The notes under the pieces were generated by a model. That model did no database searches. It saw only the letters and a list, made by a program, of their open reading frames with translations, and was not told the DNA's origin. Shown here one piece after another: positions 1 to 9,478 of a stretch of DNA of 30,276 nt. Position 1 is the first letter of the stretch; each line of letters starts with the position of its first letter. Made by a program: the position numbers and the translations under genes. Origin of the DNA: Lachnospiraceae bacterium (lineage in GTDB: Bacteria; Bacillota; Clostridia; Lachnospirales; Lachnospiraceae); contig SFEV01000031.1 in NCBI GenBank assembly GCA_004557975.1, forward strand, positions 1-30,276, written 5' to 3'.

Positions 1-115
1 AATTGATGTGGATAACCCATTCAAAAATAGACAGAATGGTGAAAAAAGCATTTTTATAATATCGGCAGGCTAAAAGATATATTTACCTTTCAAGGCTGAA
101 TACCGGGCATTATTC

Positions 116-144
116 TTGACTCAAACCATACAAAATGTTATACT
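116..144 (+). promoter_or_regulatory. Sigma-A-type promoter of prs
   Basis: A -35 box TTGACT (116-121) and a -10 box TATACT (139-144) are separated by 17 bp, close to the vegetative consensus. Transcription would start near 151, giving a leader of about 48 nt before prs. The first 115 bases hold no convincing gene and are AT-rich. Confidence 0.75.
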
Positions 145-198
145 CACCACGTATTGAGAGTAAAAAACAAGTAAAAAAATGAATGTTGGAGGATAACT

Positions 199-1377
199 AT
201 GTCTAATAATGACAGACTGGATCATATTTTGCCTGTTGGTACTTTAAAAATTGCTGCACTGGAAGGCTGCCGCGAATTCGGCAAAGCAGTCGATCAGCAG
301 CTTGTCAAATCCAGAAAAGAGAATACCAGCTATGACAGCAATGTTACCTCCCTCCCGGGATATATTTCCGATTCCTATCTGTTGGACTGCAGTTGTCCGC
401 GATTTGGTACCGGTGAAGGAAAGGGGCAGATTAATGATTCCGTTCGGGGAGCTGATCTGTATATTCTTGTTGATGTCTGCAATTACAGCCTGACCTATAC
501 TGTCTGCGGTTACGAGAATCACATGTCTCCGGACAATCATTTTCAGGATTTAAAACGTATCATATCTGCTGCTACCGGTAAGGCAAAGAGGATCAATGTC
601 GTCATGCCGTTCCTGTATGAAGGCAGACAGCACAAACGCAGCAAACGCGAATCTCTTGACTGCTCTCTTGGACTTCAGGAGCTTGTCGACATGGGCGTAT
701 CCAATATTATTACCTTTGATGCACATGACCCGCGTGTACAGAATGCAATTCCGCTCAGCGGTTTTGACTCTTTTATGCCAACGTATCAGTTTCTGAAGGC
801 CCTGGTGGATACTGTTCCGGACTTTTTCATTGACAACGATCATCTGATGGTAATCAGTCCGGATGAAGGTGCCATGAGACGTGCTGTATATTTTGCCAAT
901 ATTCTCGGAGTTGATATGGGCATGTTCTACAAGCGTCGTGATTATTCTGTTATTGTAAATGGGCGTAATCCGATCGTTGCCCATGAATTTCTCGGTGATT
1001 CCGTCGAAGGCAAGGATGTCATTGTTGTCGATGATATGATTTCTTCCGGTGAAAGTATACTGGATGTCGCCAAACAGCTGAAGGAACGGAAAGCCAAACG
1101 TGTTTTTGTCTGTACGACTTTCGGTCTCTTTACAGACGGCTTCAGAAAATTTGACGAATATTATGAAAAAGGTTTTATCACAAAAGTAGTGACAACAAAC
1201 CTGAATTACCGTGATCCCGAACTGTTCACAAAGCCTTATTATGCAGAAGCTGACATGACCAGATTTCTGGCCATGATTATTGAACATCTCAATCACGATA
1301 TTACACTGAGCAAAGTAGAATCTCCAACCAGCAAGATCAATGAACTGCTTCAGTCGATGCGTGAAAAGCGTAATTAA
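199..1377 (+). CDS. prs: Ribose-phosphate pyrophosphokinase (PRPP synthase)
   Basis: Cytosolic enzyme that transfers pyrophosphate from ATP to ribose 5-phosphate to make PRPP, the precursor for nucleotides, histidine and tryptophan. The 392-residue product has the family's FDAHDPRVQNAIPL segment (about 172-185), a KRRDYS segment, and the PRPP-binding loop IVVDDMISSGES (about 275-286). It is longer than the usual bacterial form of about 315 residues; the extra length includes an N-terminal extension, which I associate with a longer clostridial form of the enzyme. The start is fixed by GGAGG at 188-192, six bases before ATG. It is monocistronic: promoter at 116-144 and terminator at 1385-1434. 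The substrate link to the histidine operon further right is biochemical only. Confidence 0.95.
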   Translation: MSNNDRLDHILPVGTLKIAALEGCREFGKAVDQQLVKSRKENTSYDSNVTSLPGYISDSYLLDCSCPRFGTGEGKGQINDSVRGADLYILVDVCNYSLTYTVCGYENHMSPDNHFQDLKRIISAATGKAKRINVVMPFLYEGRQHKRSKRESLDCSLGLQELVDMGVSNIITFDAHDPRVQNAIPLSGFDSFMPTYQFLKALVDTVPDFFIDNDHLMVISPDEGAMRRAVYFANILGVDMGMFYKRRDYSVIVNGRNPIVAHEFLGDSVEGKDVIVVDDMISSGESILDVAKQLKERKAKRVFVCTTFGLFTDGFRKFDEYYEKGFITKVVTTNLNYRDPELFTKPYYAEADMTRFLAMIIEHLNHDITLSKVESPTSKINELLQSMREKRN

Positions 1378-1384
1378 AATTCAG

Positions 1385-1434
1385 CAAGGTCCGCCTGATC
1401 ACAGATATCCAGTGAACAGACGGACCTTGTTTTT
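1385..1434 (+). terminator. Rho-independent terminator of prs
   Basis: A 9-bp perfect stem, CAAGGTCCG (1385-1393) with CGGACCTTG (1421-1429), is followed directly by TTTTT. The loop is long (27 nt), so the hairpin is less compact than usual. It lies 7 bases after the prs stop. Confidence 0.7.
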
Positions 1435-1437
1435 ACT

Positions 1438-1500
1438 GTATCAGACTTTCGGTATCAGACTTTCGGTATCAGACTTCCGCTATCAGACTTTCGGTATCAG
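1438..1500. repeat. 14-bp tandem repeat, four copies plus a partial one
   Basis: The unit GTATCAGACTTTCG occurs at 1438-1451, 1452-1465, 1466-1479 (one change) and 1480-1493 (one change), followed by the partial GTATCAG at 1494-1500. The last part overlaps the pgeF stop codon. The array lies between the convergent prs and pgeF genes. The period is not a multiple of three and no protein is encoded by it. A copy-number-variable minisatellite is possible. Confidence 0.9.
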
Positions 1501-2351
1501 CCGCGTATGCCAAGAAATGCTGCCAGATTCCCCCGCTTCCCGCAGGAAGCACGGTGTGAGAACAGAATTTCAGGATTGCAGCAGGTACAGAGATCCGTCA
1601 CCTCGATGTGTTCCGGTCTGATACCTGCACGCAGCATATTCTGCCGGCATGCTTCCCACAGATTGAGCTGATATTTTCCTTCCCGTTCTCCCTTTCGAAA
1701 CAGTCCCATCCAGAGCTTCTCCGGATAAGCTTCTCTGAACTGGTCAATCACATCCTCACTGACCTCATAACAGTCCTGGCAGATTGAGGGACCGATGGCT
1801 GCACAGACATCTTCCGGATCTGTGCCATAATTTTTCTGCATCATTTTCACAGTTCCACCGGCTATATCACTGACTGTTCCCCTCCATCCGGAATGCGACA
1901 GCCCCGCCGCACGGTGTACGGGATCAATAAAATACAATGGAACACAGTCTGCATAAAATGTGGTCAGTACCACTCCCGGAACATTTGTCACCAGCCCATC
2001 CACATCCGTGTAATCACGGTCCCGCAGATACCCTTTCCCGCAATCTTCAGCAGTCACCATTCGCACATGATTCGTATGCGTCTGGTGTGAGCACACGATA
2101 CTCCTGTCATCAAATCCAACAGCTGCTGCAATCCGTCTGTAATTCTCCATCACATGTGAAGAGTCATCGCCACGCGAAAAGCTCAGATTCATCTGTGCAA
2201 ATTCACGTTCACTGACGCCTCCGATCCTGCTGCTGAAGCCATGAACAAAATCTTTCTGTGCTTCCAGCGAAGGGAATGTAAAATAAAGCACTCCGTTTTC
2301 CCAGTTTTCCTGTAAAGTCTTTTTCCCACCACTGCGGACAAGCTTCTGCAT
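1497..2351 (-). CDS. pgeF: Peptidoglycan editing factor / YfiH-type laccase-domain protein
   Basis: A 284-residue member of the YfiH (DUF152, multicopper polyphenol oxidase-like) family. Known members act as purine nucleoside phosphorylase/adenosine deaminase-type enzymes and, in E. coli PgeF, keep wrong amino acids out of muropeptides. Visible metal-site motifs are the SHQTHTNHV segment, ADCVPLYF (Cys) and LSHSGWRG (His), with the family's GPSICQDCYEV further on. Length is slightly above the usual 240-270. The start is supported by GGGAGG nine bases upstream. It is the last gene of the SH3 protein-yraN-pgeF run, 46 bases after yraN. Family assignment is firm; the exact substrate is not decidable from sequence. 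Confidence 0.9.
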   Translation of the reverse strand: MQKLVRSGGKKTLQENWENGVLYFTFPSLEAQKDFVHGFSSRIGGVSEREFAQMNLSFSRGDDSSHVMENYRRIAAAVGFDDRSIVCSHQTHTNHVRMVTAEDCGKGYLRDRDYTDVDGLVTNVPGVVLTTFYADCVPLYFIDPVHRAAGLSHSGWRGTVSDIAGGTVKMMQKNYGTDPEDVCAAIGPSICQDCYEVSEDVIDQFREAYPEKLWMGLFRKGEREGKYQLNLWEACRQNMLRAGIRPEHIEVTDLCTCCNPEILFSHRASCGKRGNLAAFLGIRG

Positions 2352-2397
2352 TTTATTCTACCTCCCTGAATCTGTACTTTTTCACTGTCCGGATTTT

Positions 2398-2742
2398 TTA
2401 CATAAAAGCATTCTGGATCAGCTCTGTTTCATCTGCCGTAAACGAAATCACATCAAACCTGCATGGCTGTTCCATCGTAATATGGCGTTCTGTCAGATAC
2501 CACAGGGCAGCCTTTCTGATCCGCTTCTGCTTCCTGTCATCAACCGCCTCGGATCCGTATCCTCTTCCCGTGTCTGCCCTGTATTTGACCTCCACAAAAA
2601 CAAGATACTCTCCGTGCATCGCGATCAGATCAATTTCGCCCGCTCTGCACCTGTAATTTCGTTCCAGCAGACGATAGCCGGCACGAACGAGATAATCTGC
2701 CGCCTTTCGTTCATATTCTGCTCCTACTGAGCGCTTATTCAT
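2398..2742 (-). CDS. yraN: YraN family protein (predicted nuclease fold)
   Basis: A 114-residue member of the YraN/UPF0102 family, a restriction-endonuclease-like fold of unknown cellular role. Family features seen are the N-terminal GAEYERKAADYL helix, GYRLLERNYRCRAGEIDLIA (the E-x-D of the PD-(D/E)xK core), and VFVEVKYR with the E-x-K. The full-length match suggests an intact active site. An AGGGGAG ribosome binding site precedes the ATG. It starts 6 bases after the stop of the SH3-domain gene, so it is probably co-transcribed with it. Confidence 0.92.
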   Translation of the reverse strand: MNKRSVGAEYERKAADYLVRAGYRLLERNYRCRAGEIDLIAMHGEYLVFVEVKYRADTGRGYGSEAVDDRKQKRIRKAALWYLTERHITMEQPCRFDVISFTADETELIQNAFM

Positions 2743-2748
2743 TTTCGT

Positions 2749-4389
2749 CTATGCTCCCCTTACACGAAGCGCATCAATATTTCTCGTCTCACTTCCGTTT
2801 GTGGAAGACATCCAGCTTACAATCACATATTTTCCTTCATAGAGAGCATCGGGCATCTCAAAATCCGTATTAGAAAGACTGAATGTCCTGTATATGCCAT
2901 CAGAACATGTCACTTCCATCCAATCCGGAGAAAGCTTTGCGACGACTCCCTCAACAGACACACTCCTGGCAGAGACACTGCCTGTATGGCGTGTATAATT
3001 ATTCACCTGTGACGCCGTATAAGGTGTTCCTGATCCATAATAGAAAATCTCCACCCAGTCACCTGTACAGATAGTATCCTTCAAATTCATGACAGCATAC
3101 ACCGTATTGAACATTGCCGTCCCCAAACCGTCGTCCCGCTCGATAGTCAGACTGCCGTAAGAAGCATCCTTTACCGTACCGCTCATGCATCCATTCTTGA
3201 CATAGCTTTCAGCCACCGGCTCCGACCATGACAGATATTCATTATAAATATAGCCAGTGCCTCCATAATACTTCACACGAACCCATCCGTTACTGGTCGT
3301 TCCCGTTATCTCTATGCCCTGTCCTTTTTCGAGAACACCAATCACAGCGCTGTCTGAAGAATAGGAACTGCGAATATTGACACCGACAGTCGCATACATG
3401 GTACCACTGCCTTTTTTCGTCAGAACCGGCTTTTCTGTGCTGATATATTCACCCCAGATGTACCCCACAGCACCGTTGTACTGAACCTGAATCCATCCGT
3501 CACTCGTATAACCGGTCTCCGTCACACCGCTCCCTGCACCGAGTCCGCCAAGGATTACCGCGCTCAGATTTCCGGCTGCCCGTACATTCACATCCTCTGT
3601 CGTATACACGGTCTGCACCAGAGGTGTGATCGTCTCCACCGGCTTTTCCGTCTTCTGCTCCTTATACGCGGAAAGATCCGGCAGTGATACATTCACGCTC
3701 TGACCCTCCTGTCGGAATACAGCCTCCGACTGTGTCAGAAAAGTTTCAGAGTCTGTTCCTCCTGTCACCGTATAGATAAGCTGAAGATTCCTGTTCAGGA
3801 TATGACCTTCACTGTCCGTCTGCATGGAACCGTAAAGGGAATCAATCACAAGGCCCTGATCCTCCCCGGCTCCTTCCAGAAGCTTTCTGGAGTAATCTCC
3901 GAGAGATTCTTCTGTTGCTGCAAAACGGTACGTCACTGTACCTGAGCTGTCAGTCTCAGAACAGAGCATTTTCAGGTAATTGCTTGTCATATCCATATAG
4001 ATATGAGAGTTAATCATCCCCCAGATATCGCTTCGTTCCATCTCCCGCTTTATTTTTCCATCTGAAGCTGTTGTATAAAAATAGCCGTCTCTGTAAAAGC
4101 TCTCCGTCTTTCCTTCATCTGTATCAATCTGAATATCGGCCTGCAGACGGCTGCCCCTGATCCCGGATACCAGGATCGTCACATCTTTTTCAGCAGATAC
4201 GTTGGTTGTCCCGTTTACCGTTATCTCTTTTACTGATACATCCAGACCGTCCAGAGCATCCTGTCCCTGTACTGCCGTATTATAGGAAGCCTCCACCGTC
4301 GGCTCAAATGCAGCCTTCACTCCGCTTCCAAAAACCGGCACAGTCAGCAGTGTACACAGCAGTCCCATAACAAATTTTATCTTTTTCAC
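2749..4389 (-). CDS. Exported protein with two bacterial SH3 domains
   Basis: About 546 residues. I place the start at the GTG at 4389 because AGGAGG lies just upstream and the product then begins VKKIKF followed by a typical signal peptide ending near VKAA; an upstream TTG at 4416 would put the ribosome site inside the gene. After the signal comes a region of about 220 residues resembling secreted lipoprotein-like domains (not identified), then two SH3b repeats at about 259-317 and 330-388. Both carry the V(N)(V/I)R and GW(I/V)(Q/R)V.Y.G..GYI signatures. A C-terminal beta-rich region of about 150 residues follows, unassigned. SH3b domains usually bind cell-wall peptides, so a wall-associated role is inferred. 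It has its own promoter at 4440-4468 and probably drives yraN and pgeF. Confidence 0.8.
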   Translation of the reverse strand: MKKIKFVMGLLCTLLTVPVFGSGVKAAFEPTVEASYNTAVQGQDALDGLDVSVKEITVNGTTNVSAEKDVTILVSGIRGSRLQADIQIDTDEGKTESFYRDGYFYTTASDGKIKREMERSDIWGMINSHIYMDMTSNYLKMLCSETDSSGTVTYRFAATEESLGDYSRKLLEGAGEDQGLVIDSLYGSMQTDSEGHILNRNLQLIYTVTGGTDSETFLTQSEAVFRQEGQSVNVSLPDLSAYKEQKTEKPVETITPLVQTVYTTEDVNVRAAGNLSAVILGGLGAGSGVTETGYTSDGWIQVQYNGAVGYIWGEYISTEKPVLTKKGSGTMYATVGVNIRSSYSSDSAVIGVLEKGQGIEITGTTSNGWVRVKYYGGTGYIYNEYLSWSEPVAESYVKNGCMSGTVKDASYGSLTIERDDGLGTAMFNTVYAVMNLKDTICTGDWVEIFYYGSGTPYTASQVNNYTRHTGSVSARSVSVEGVVAKLSPDWMEVTCSDGIYRTFSLSNTDFEMPDALYEGKYVIVSWMSSTNGSETRNIDALRVRGA

Positions 4390-4439
4390 CTGTATTCCCC
4401 CTCCTGGTCCTATCAATTCTTTATTTTCCTGCTGACTGT

Positions 4440-4468
4440 ATTATATCACAGGTCATATATATGAGCAA
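4440..4468 (-). promoter_or_regulatory. Extended -10 promoter for the SH3 protein-yraN-pgeF run
   Basis: On the minus strand TTGCTC (4468-4463) is followed after 17 bp by TATAAT (4445-4440) with an upstream TGA forming an extended -10. The -35 is poor, which suits an extended -10 promoter. A 12-bp perfect palindrome, TCATATATATGA (4453-4464), sits in the spacer and could be an operator or only AT-rich chance. No clear terminator for the preceding adhesin gene was found in this gap. Confidence 0.6.
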
Positions 4469-4480
4469 AGAAAACCTCAG

Positions 4481-7400
4481 CTATTTCTCACGGCTTGCTT
4501 CATTTTCATTGATTATCGTGTTCCGCAAAAAAGCTGTATCACTCAGTCCGTCATCTGATGTTTTTCTGTTATGAAATACAGCGGCTCCGTTCTGATTTTT
4601 CGCCAGTCCGAAAATGACTGCAGGTCCGCTTACGCTTCCATTGGACACCCCGTCAATTTTCCACAGGCGATAGCGAATCACATTCATCTCGTACGCCGTG
4701 TAATTTCCTGCCGGTACTCTGAAGACTGCAGTATTCTCCATCGTCTCCGCCGTTGTGCTGCCATCCTGAGTAAACTCAACGGTATCATAATAGATGTGAT
4801 AATCCCCGTCCAGATCCTTACCTTCCACGCAGAACGTGAATACAGGATTTCCGTGCTTCCAGACAATTTCCTGAGTCAGGACAGACTTCGTCAGCGTGAT
4901 GGAAACATATTTTATATTCAGAATTTCAAAAGACTGTACCGTGCTGACGGGCCTGATCATCACCTCAATCGGATCAGCCTTTTTATATCCGTCCGGTGCA
5001 CTGATCTCTTCCAGCGTATATACACCCGCTGCAATTCTGTTGATTGTGTGAGGCTTTTTCTCCGAAATCCATGTATCAACTGTCTTCCCGTTCTGGTCTG
5101 TCAGCTTCAGTTTTGCTCCGGCTACGTATTCTCCTGTGGCCTTGTCCTTTTTAGCAAACGACGCGCAGATAAATGCATTTTCCACCTCAATCCTGCGGGC
5201 ATCCTCTTTGTCACAGTAACCGTACTGATCAATGGTAAACTCGTGTATCTCCGTGTCCATCACATAACCATCCGGCACAGACATTTCTTTATAACAGTAT
5301 GTTCCGGGCAAATATCCCTTCAGTTCAATCATTCCATTGCCGTCTGTCACGTACCTGTCTGCTGTCTCAACCGTGCCATTTTGTTTTTCCCAGACTGCAA
5401 ATGAAACACCTTTGATCGGAAGCTTCTGTTTTTCGCCCTCTGCAAGTGATGACACTTTGCAGAGATACACCAGTGTCTGTCTGTTTTTGAATACAGCCTG
5501 CTCTCTTGACGCACCGGAATTTTTATCAACATACACAATTCTGACTGTCTGAGGTTCTTTATTCAGACTGTACCCCTGCGGCGGCTTTGCTTCTCTGACC
5601 TCATAGACTCCGGGATAAAGTGCACCGGAAACTGCAGTGCCATCCGCTCCTGTTGTCAGCACAGCCACTTTCATCCCCGCCTCCGTCAGAACCTTTCCCT
5701 GCGGAGAAACGATTTGCTCTTTTGCGAATATTTCATAAACAGCACCATTCAGGCCATTGCCTTCTTCTGACGTTTTCTTTACAGTGACCGTACCAGTTGC
5801 CATTTCATTGACAGCCTGATACGTAAGCTTCTGCTCTGATCCCGGTGTCCCGTCCATTACAAATTCTTTCGTCCAGCTCCCGACATATCCCTGCGGCGTT
5901 TTGCTCTCCACAATGCGGAACTTTCCCTGATTCTTTTTGTTTTTATAGATTTTCTGAGGTGCACGGTATGATTTTGTCTCACGATTATAGGAGAATTCAC
6001 ATACTGTGCCCCATGACGACCCGTCCCACTGATACAGAGTAAATCCGGCATCCGGAACGTGTTCACCTGTCAGAGCATTCTTCTTTGTAAGCTCCACTGT
6101 ACCAAAGACCTCACCAACCATGACTTTCACCTGATTTGTATTCTGTGTAAAGTTCTCACTTCCCCAGGAGAATACTGTTGAGGCAGTATTCGGTATGACC
6201 GCCATGGTTTTTCCCGCTCCCGTGGAAGCATAATATCCGGACAGATCATATTCTTCTCTGATTCTGACTACTATGTCCATACGATATACCGTATTGCCAT
6301 CAAAATAGCCCGGCAGAATATCCGATGAGTTTTTCAGACTGATATTCTGTCCGCTTTTTGTAAATGTCCATCCGTTTTTCGTCACACCGCTCTGATCTGC
6401 CGTAAACACAGCGCTGCCGGGAGACTGCTCCATTCCTGCTGACACTGATACAAGCTCCAGACATTTTTCAAGCTGATCCTGAAATGTAAAGCTGTCCATA
6501 TACCAGCACGGTTCACACGCCGGTATCTTCTGCCGGACTGTGAATGTAATTTCCGCTTCCCGGTCTGCATACTCCTGGCTGTCCGTAAAGCTGCCGTTCA
6601 CATTGATTTTCTTGTCCGGTTTCTCTGGCTGGGGTCTTTGCGACACGGCTGACGTATATACTTCATTGGAAACTGTACACAGCGCAGCAGCATCTGCATT
6701 TGTCTGGTAATATAAAGCGGCCGTATTTTTTACTGAATAGTATGCAGTCGTTCCACTGACTGAGGGCTGTATTTTCTCCGGATTCATTCTGACGCGAAAG
6801 CGTATCTGATACGTATATCCCAAAAAACCGGGCAAGCCTGTACAGGCAAATATAAGATCACTGTCACCGGAAACCTGGAAATACTGTCCGGCATCCTCTC
6901 CTGTCTCAACCTTTATGACAGAGACATCACCAGCGAATTCGACGCCGGACGGAAGCTGATCACGCAGAAAGAACTGCTGAAACGAATATCCGCTCATCTC
7001 CGGGACATATACCTCAAGCTGATACCAGAAGTCCGACCTGACAGACGGAAGCTCATTTGAATCAGTCCAGGCAGCCTGATCATTGCTGACATATTTCATG
7101 ACAGGACTGATCTCCGGCGGACCAAATGCCCAGGAATCCCAGCCCATCAATGCACCGGGAGCTTCTTCTGTCCCATAATTCCATACTCCGTCCTTCACAT
7201 CGTCATACGCTCCCCTGATTGCATTGCCTGAATAGCCTCCTACAGTTCCGGAACGTTTTTCAGAATCAATAAACAGTCCAAAGCTGCTCATTCCGCTCAC
7301 TTCGTAGGAAATCGCATGGTTTACGTTTGTCTCAGATGACGCAATATCCGGCGCGTACATCATATAATAATCCTTTCCGTCTGACAGACTTCTTATTCCT

Positions 7401-9478
7401 GTATGAATGACCGTACTGGTCGTACAGTATTTGCCTTCTATTGCTCCGTCAAATAATGTCAGCCCGTAAATCTGTCCCGCGTCAATATCTGTCATCGTAA
7501 AGCGGTAGCTGCCTGCAACCGGCGTGTCTGTTCCGGATCTCAGCAGATCACATTTGAGACGGATTGCCGGAAGAAAAGGCTGATATGCAATACCACCTTT
7601 CGGTGTATAGCCCACACACGGATACACACCTTCTATTTTGTTCCCTGCCGAAGAATACGTATAATTGTTGTATCCGACAACCGTAATATTCATATCCACC
7701 GCGCATTTTTCCTCACGGTTATACGCTACATTTGTGACACGGAAACCGAATTTCCCTTTTGCAGTATCATCTTTCGGGACAAAATACGTATACGTCTGTC
7801 CGCCGGAGTTTACTCTGCTGCCCTGAGTCACGTGCCCTCCGCTGGTATCCCAGGGAATGACAGAAGAGGAACTGTTTCTCTGAATCTCACTGAACCTGCT
7901 GGCATATCTGCGGTCTCCGACGTTTACCGGCGTGTATCCACTCCCTTCTGCGGAAGCAATTGTTCCCGGTGGACTATATCCGGCAAGCAGGCTGATTCCG
8001 TAATTTTCTGCGACCAAAAGCTCTTCAGCTTCCCATACAGCAGTCTCCTGTGTCAGAGCTTCATCATTTATCCGGCTTCTGTCCAGTATGGCAAGCCCGA
8101 TACCCATTTCTCCGTATCCGCCAAATTGAACACAGAGCTTACTGCCGGAAACGGAACAGGAAACATTTTCATGGGGAAATACAGACACGTGCGGTTCTGC
8201 GCGATCTCCATCCAGAGAAAACAGTTCTGTCTCTGCGCTGCCATTTATAACAGAGCCCGCCAGCTCTGCGTCATTCACCCAAAGCGTCAGATCCAGATCA
8301 TCTGTCATCAGCCGTCCTTCCGGATCATACAGGCGAATTTCACAAAAGAGAAATGAAATAAAGGATTCTCTGTATACTTCCCGGAGCAGATCGATTTCTT
8401 CTTCTGTCCTTTCTTTATTATCCGTATTTCTGCAGTACTGCTCTGCCAGACACTTAGCAGCGGCAGCAATGCATCTGTCGCGGTAAACATTTTCAGATAA
8501 CACAGGATTCTCCTCTCCCGCAAACAAGTCTTCCGGCATCAGAACTTCCAGAACTGTATCCTGTGGAAAAGCTGTCCCATCTGTCTTTTTCACCTCAATC
8601 TCCAGCTCACTGTTTTCACTTTGCCATATGCAGCTTTTCTTTTCTGCTGCCTCCTCAGTCTCGATTTCTTCCGTGGGATTCTCCGATACAGGCTCCAGAT
8701 CTCCTTCCGAAATCTCTTCGTCTCCGGATTCCTCTTCGAAGTTCTGACCGTCACTGCCGATATTGCCTGACATGTTCCCGGTTTCTGTATCCGCACTTTC
8801 CGCCCCGGATATGGCTCCCGGATTATTCTCATTATCTGAATCTGCATTGTCTATGTCTTCAGATTCATTTCCTGAGATATCTTCACTTCCGGTCAGATGG
8901 TCGGATTCATTCCCTGAGATGTCTTCACTTCCGGACTGATAGTCGGATTCCTCCTCTGAATCCGGATTTTCTCCGTCTCCATTCACAGCGCCTGTTCCAT
9001 GTTCGGATGATTCTCCTGTTTCCTTTTCTGAGTCTCCATGATCATCGCTTTCGGACGATTCTCCCGTCCCATTCTCTGCATTTGTGTCATCCCCGCTGCC
9101 GGATATAGTTTCTGCAGTATCTCCATTCCCTGTCGCACATTCAGAATCGTCCCCGCTTTCCGAGCCCTTAGCTTCTGTGTTTCCGGATACATCTTCTGAA
9201 GCAATTCCGACTGTGATGTTTTCCTTGCTTTCGGTTCCGTCTGCTGCGTCTGCTGCATTTTCGGACAAACCATCCGGTTCTCCACTTCCGGTCTGTACAC
9301 TGTCTCCGCCTGTATGCTGACTATATTCTTCCACACCATACTCCTCTGCTGATACGTGCGGCAGCTGATACTGGCAGTTCTGAAAAGTACTCAGGAGCAT
9401 CGCACCGGAAATGAACAGCACGGATGCCCGTCTGAAATGTTTACTGTTTTTCAAATTCTGTTTCCCCCTGTTCTCCAA
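4481..9478 (-). CDS. Large secreted adhesin with SpaA/Cna-B-type domains
   Basis: 1665 residues if the TTG at 9478 is used (GGGAG six bases upstream); a TTG at 9454 with AGGGGG is also possible and gives a cleaner signal peptide. Regions: signal peptide to about 43; very acidic Ser/Gly/Glu/Asp region at about 45-280; a unique region at about 280-500; beta-rich pilin-like region at about 500-1120; then a series of SpaA-type domains at about 1128-1210, 1225-1320, 1336-1425 and 1436-1520, and a last related domain to about 1635. Their marks are a TKK/KK strand start and an E-x-x-x-P-x-GY end (VESKTPQGY, VREAKPPQGY, LEEISAPDGY), typical of domains with Lys-Asn isopeptide bonds. There is no LPXTG motif, hydrophobic tail or basic end, so anchoring is unexplained. 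It overlaps the last TasA-like gene by 38 bases and is the operon's final gene. Ligand unknown. Confidence 0.85.
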   Translation of the reverse strand: MENRGKQNLKNSKHFRRASVLFISGAMLLSTFQNCQYQLPHVSAEEYGVEEYSQHTGGDSVQTGSGEPDGLSENAADAADGTESKENITVGIASEDVSGNTEAKGSESGDDSECATGNGDTAETISGSGDDTNAENGTGESSESDDHGDSEKETGESSEHGTGAVNGDGENPDSEEESDYQSGSEDISGNESDHLTGSEDISGNESEDIDNADSDNENNPGAISGAESADTETGNMSGNIGSDGQNFEEESGDEEISEGDLEPVSENPTEEIETEEAAEKKSCIWQSENSELEIEVKKTDGTAFPQDTVLEVLMPEDLFAGEENPVLSENVYRDRCIAAAAKCLAEQYCRNTDNKERTEEEIDLLREVYRESFISFLFCEIRLYDPEGRLMTDDLDLTLWVNDAELAGSVINGSAETELFSLDGDRAEPHVSVFPHENVSCSVSGSKLCVQFGGYGEMGIGLAILDRSRINDEALTQETAVWEAEELLVAENYGISLLAGYSPPGTIASAEGSGYTPVNVGDRRYASRFSEIQRNSSSSVIPWDTSGGHVTQGSRVNSGGQTYTYFVPKDDTAKGKFGFRVTNVAYNREEKCAVDMNITVVGYNNYTYSSAGNKIEGVYPCVGYTPKGGIAYQPFLPAIRLKCDLLRSGTDTPVAGSYRFTMTDIDAGQIYGLTLFDGAIEGKYCTTSTVIHTGIRSLSDGKDYYMMYAPDIASSETNVNHAISYEVSGMSSFGLFIDSEKRSGTVGGYSGNAIRGAYDDVKDGVWNYGTEEAPGALMGWDSWAFGPPEISPVMKYVSNDQAAWTDSNELPSVRSDFWYQLEVYVPEMSGYSFQQFFLRDQLPSGVEFAGDVSVIKVETGEDAGQYFQVSGDSDLIFACTGLPGFLGYTYQIRFRVRMNPEKIQPSVSGTTAYYSVKNTAALYYQTNADAAALCTVSNEVYTSAVSQRPQPEKPDKKINVNGSFTDSQEYADREAEITFTVRQKIPACEPCWYMDSFTFQDQLEKCLELVSVSAGMEQSPGSAVFTADQSGVTKNGWTFTKSGQNISLKNSSDILPGYFDGNTVYRMDIVVRIREEYDLSGYYASTGAGKTMAVIPNTASTVFSWGSENFTQNTNQVKVMVGEVFGTVELTKKNALTGEHVPDAGFTLYQWDGSSWGTVCEFSYNRETKSYRAPQKIYKNKKNQGKFRIVESKTPQGYVGSWTKEFVMDGTPGSEQKLTYQAVNEMATGTVTVKKTSEEGNGLNGAVYEIFAKEQIVSPQGKVLTEAGMKVAVLTTGADGTAVSGALYPGVYEVREAKPPQGYSLNKEPQTVRIVYVDKNSGASREQAVFKNRQTLVYLCKVSSLAEGEKQKLPIKGVSFAVWEKQNGTVETADRYVTDGNGMIELKGYLPGTYCYKEMSVPDGYVMDTEIHEFTIDQYGYCDKEDARRIEVENAFICASFAKKDKATGEYVAGAKLKLTDQNGKTVDTWISEKKPHTINRIAAGVYTLEEISAPDGYKKADPIEVMIRPVSTVQSFEILNIKYVSITLTKSVLTQEIVWKHGNPVFTFCVEGKDLDGDYHIYYDTVEFTQDGSTTAETMENTAVFRVPAGNYTAYEMNVIRYRLWKIDGVSNGSVSGPAVIFGLAKNQNGAAVFHNRKTSDDGLSDTAFLRNTIINENEASREK
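8861..8934 (-). repeat. 42-bp in-frame direct repeat in the adhesin's acidic region
   Basis: Two near-identical blocks (8861-8892 and 8903-8934) with a 42-base period encode GSEDISGNES twice, separated by DHLT. The period is exactly 14 codons, so copy-number change would lengthen or shorten the acidic region without breaking the frame. Confidence 0.85.
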
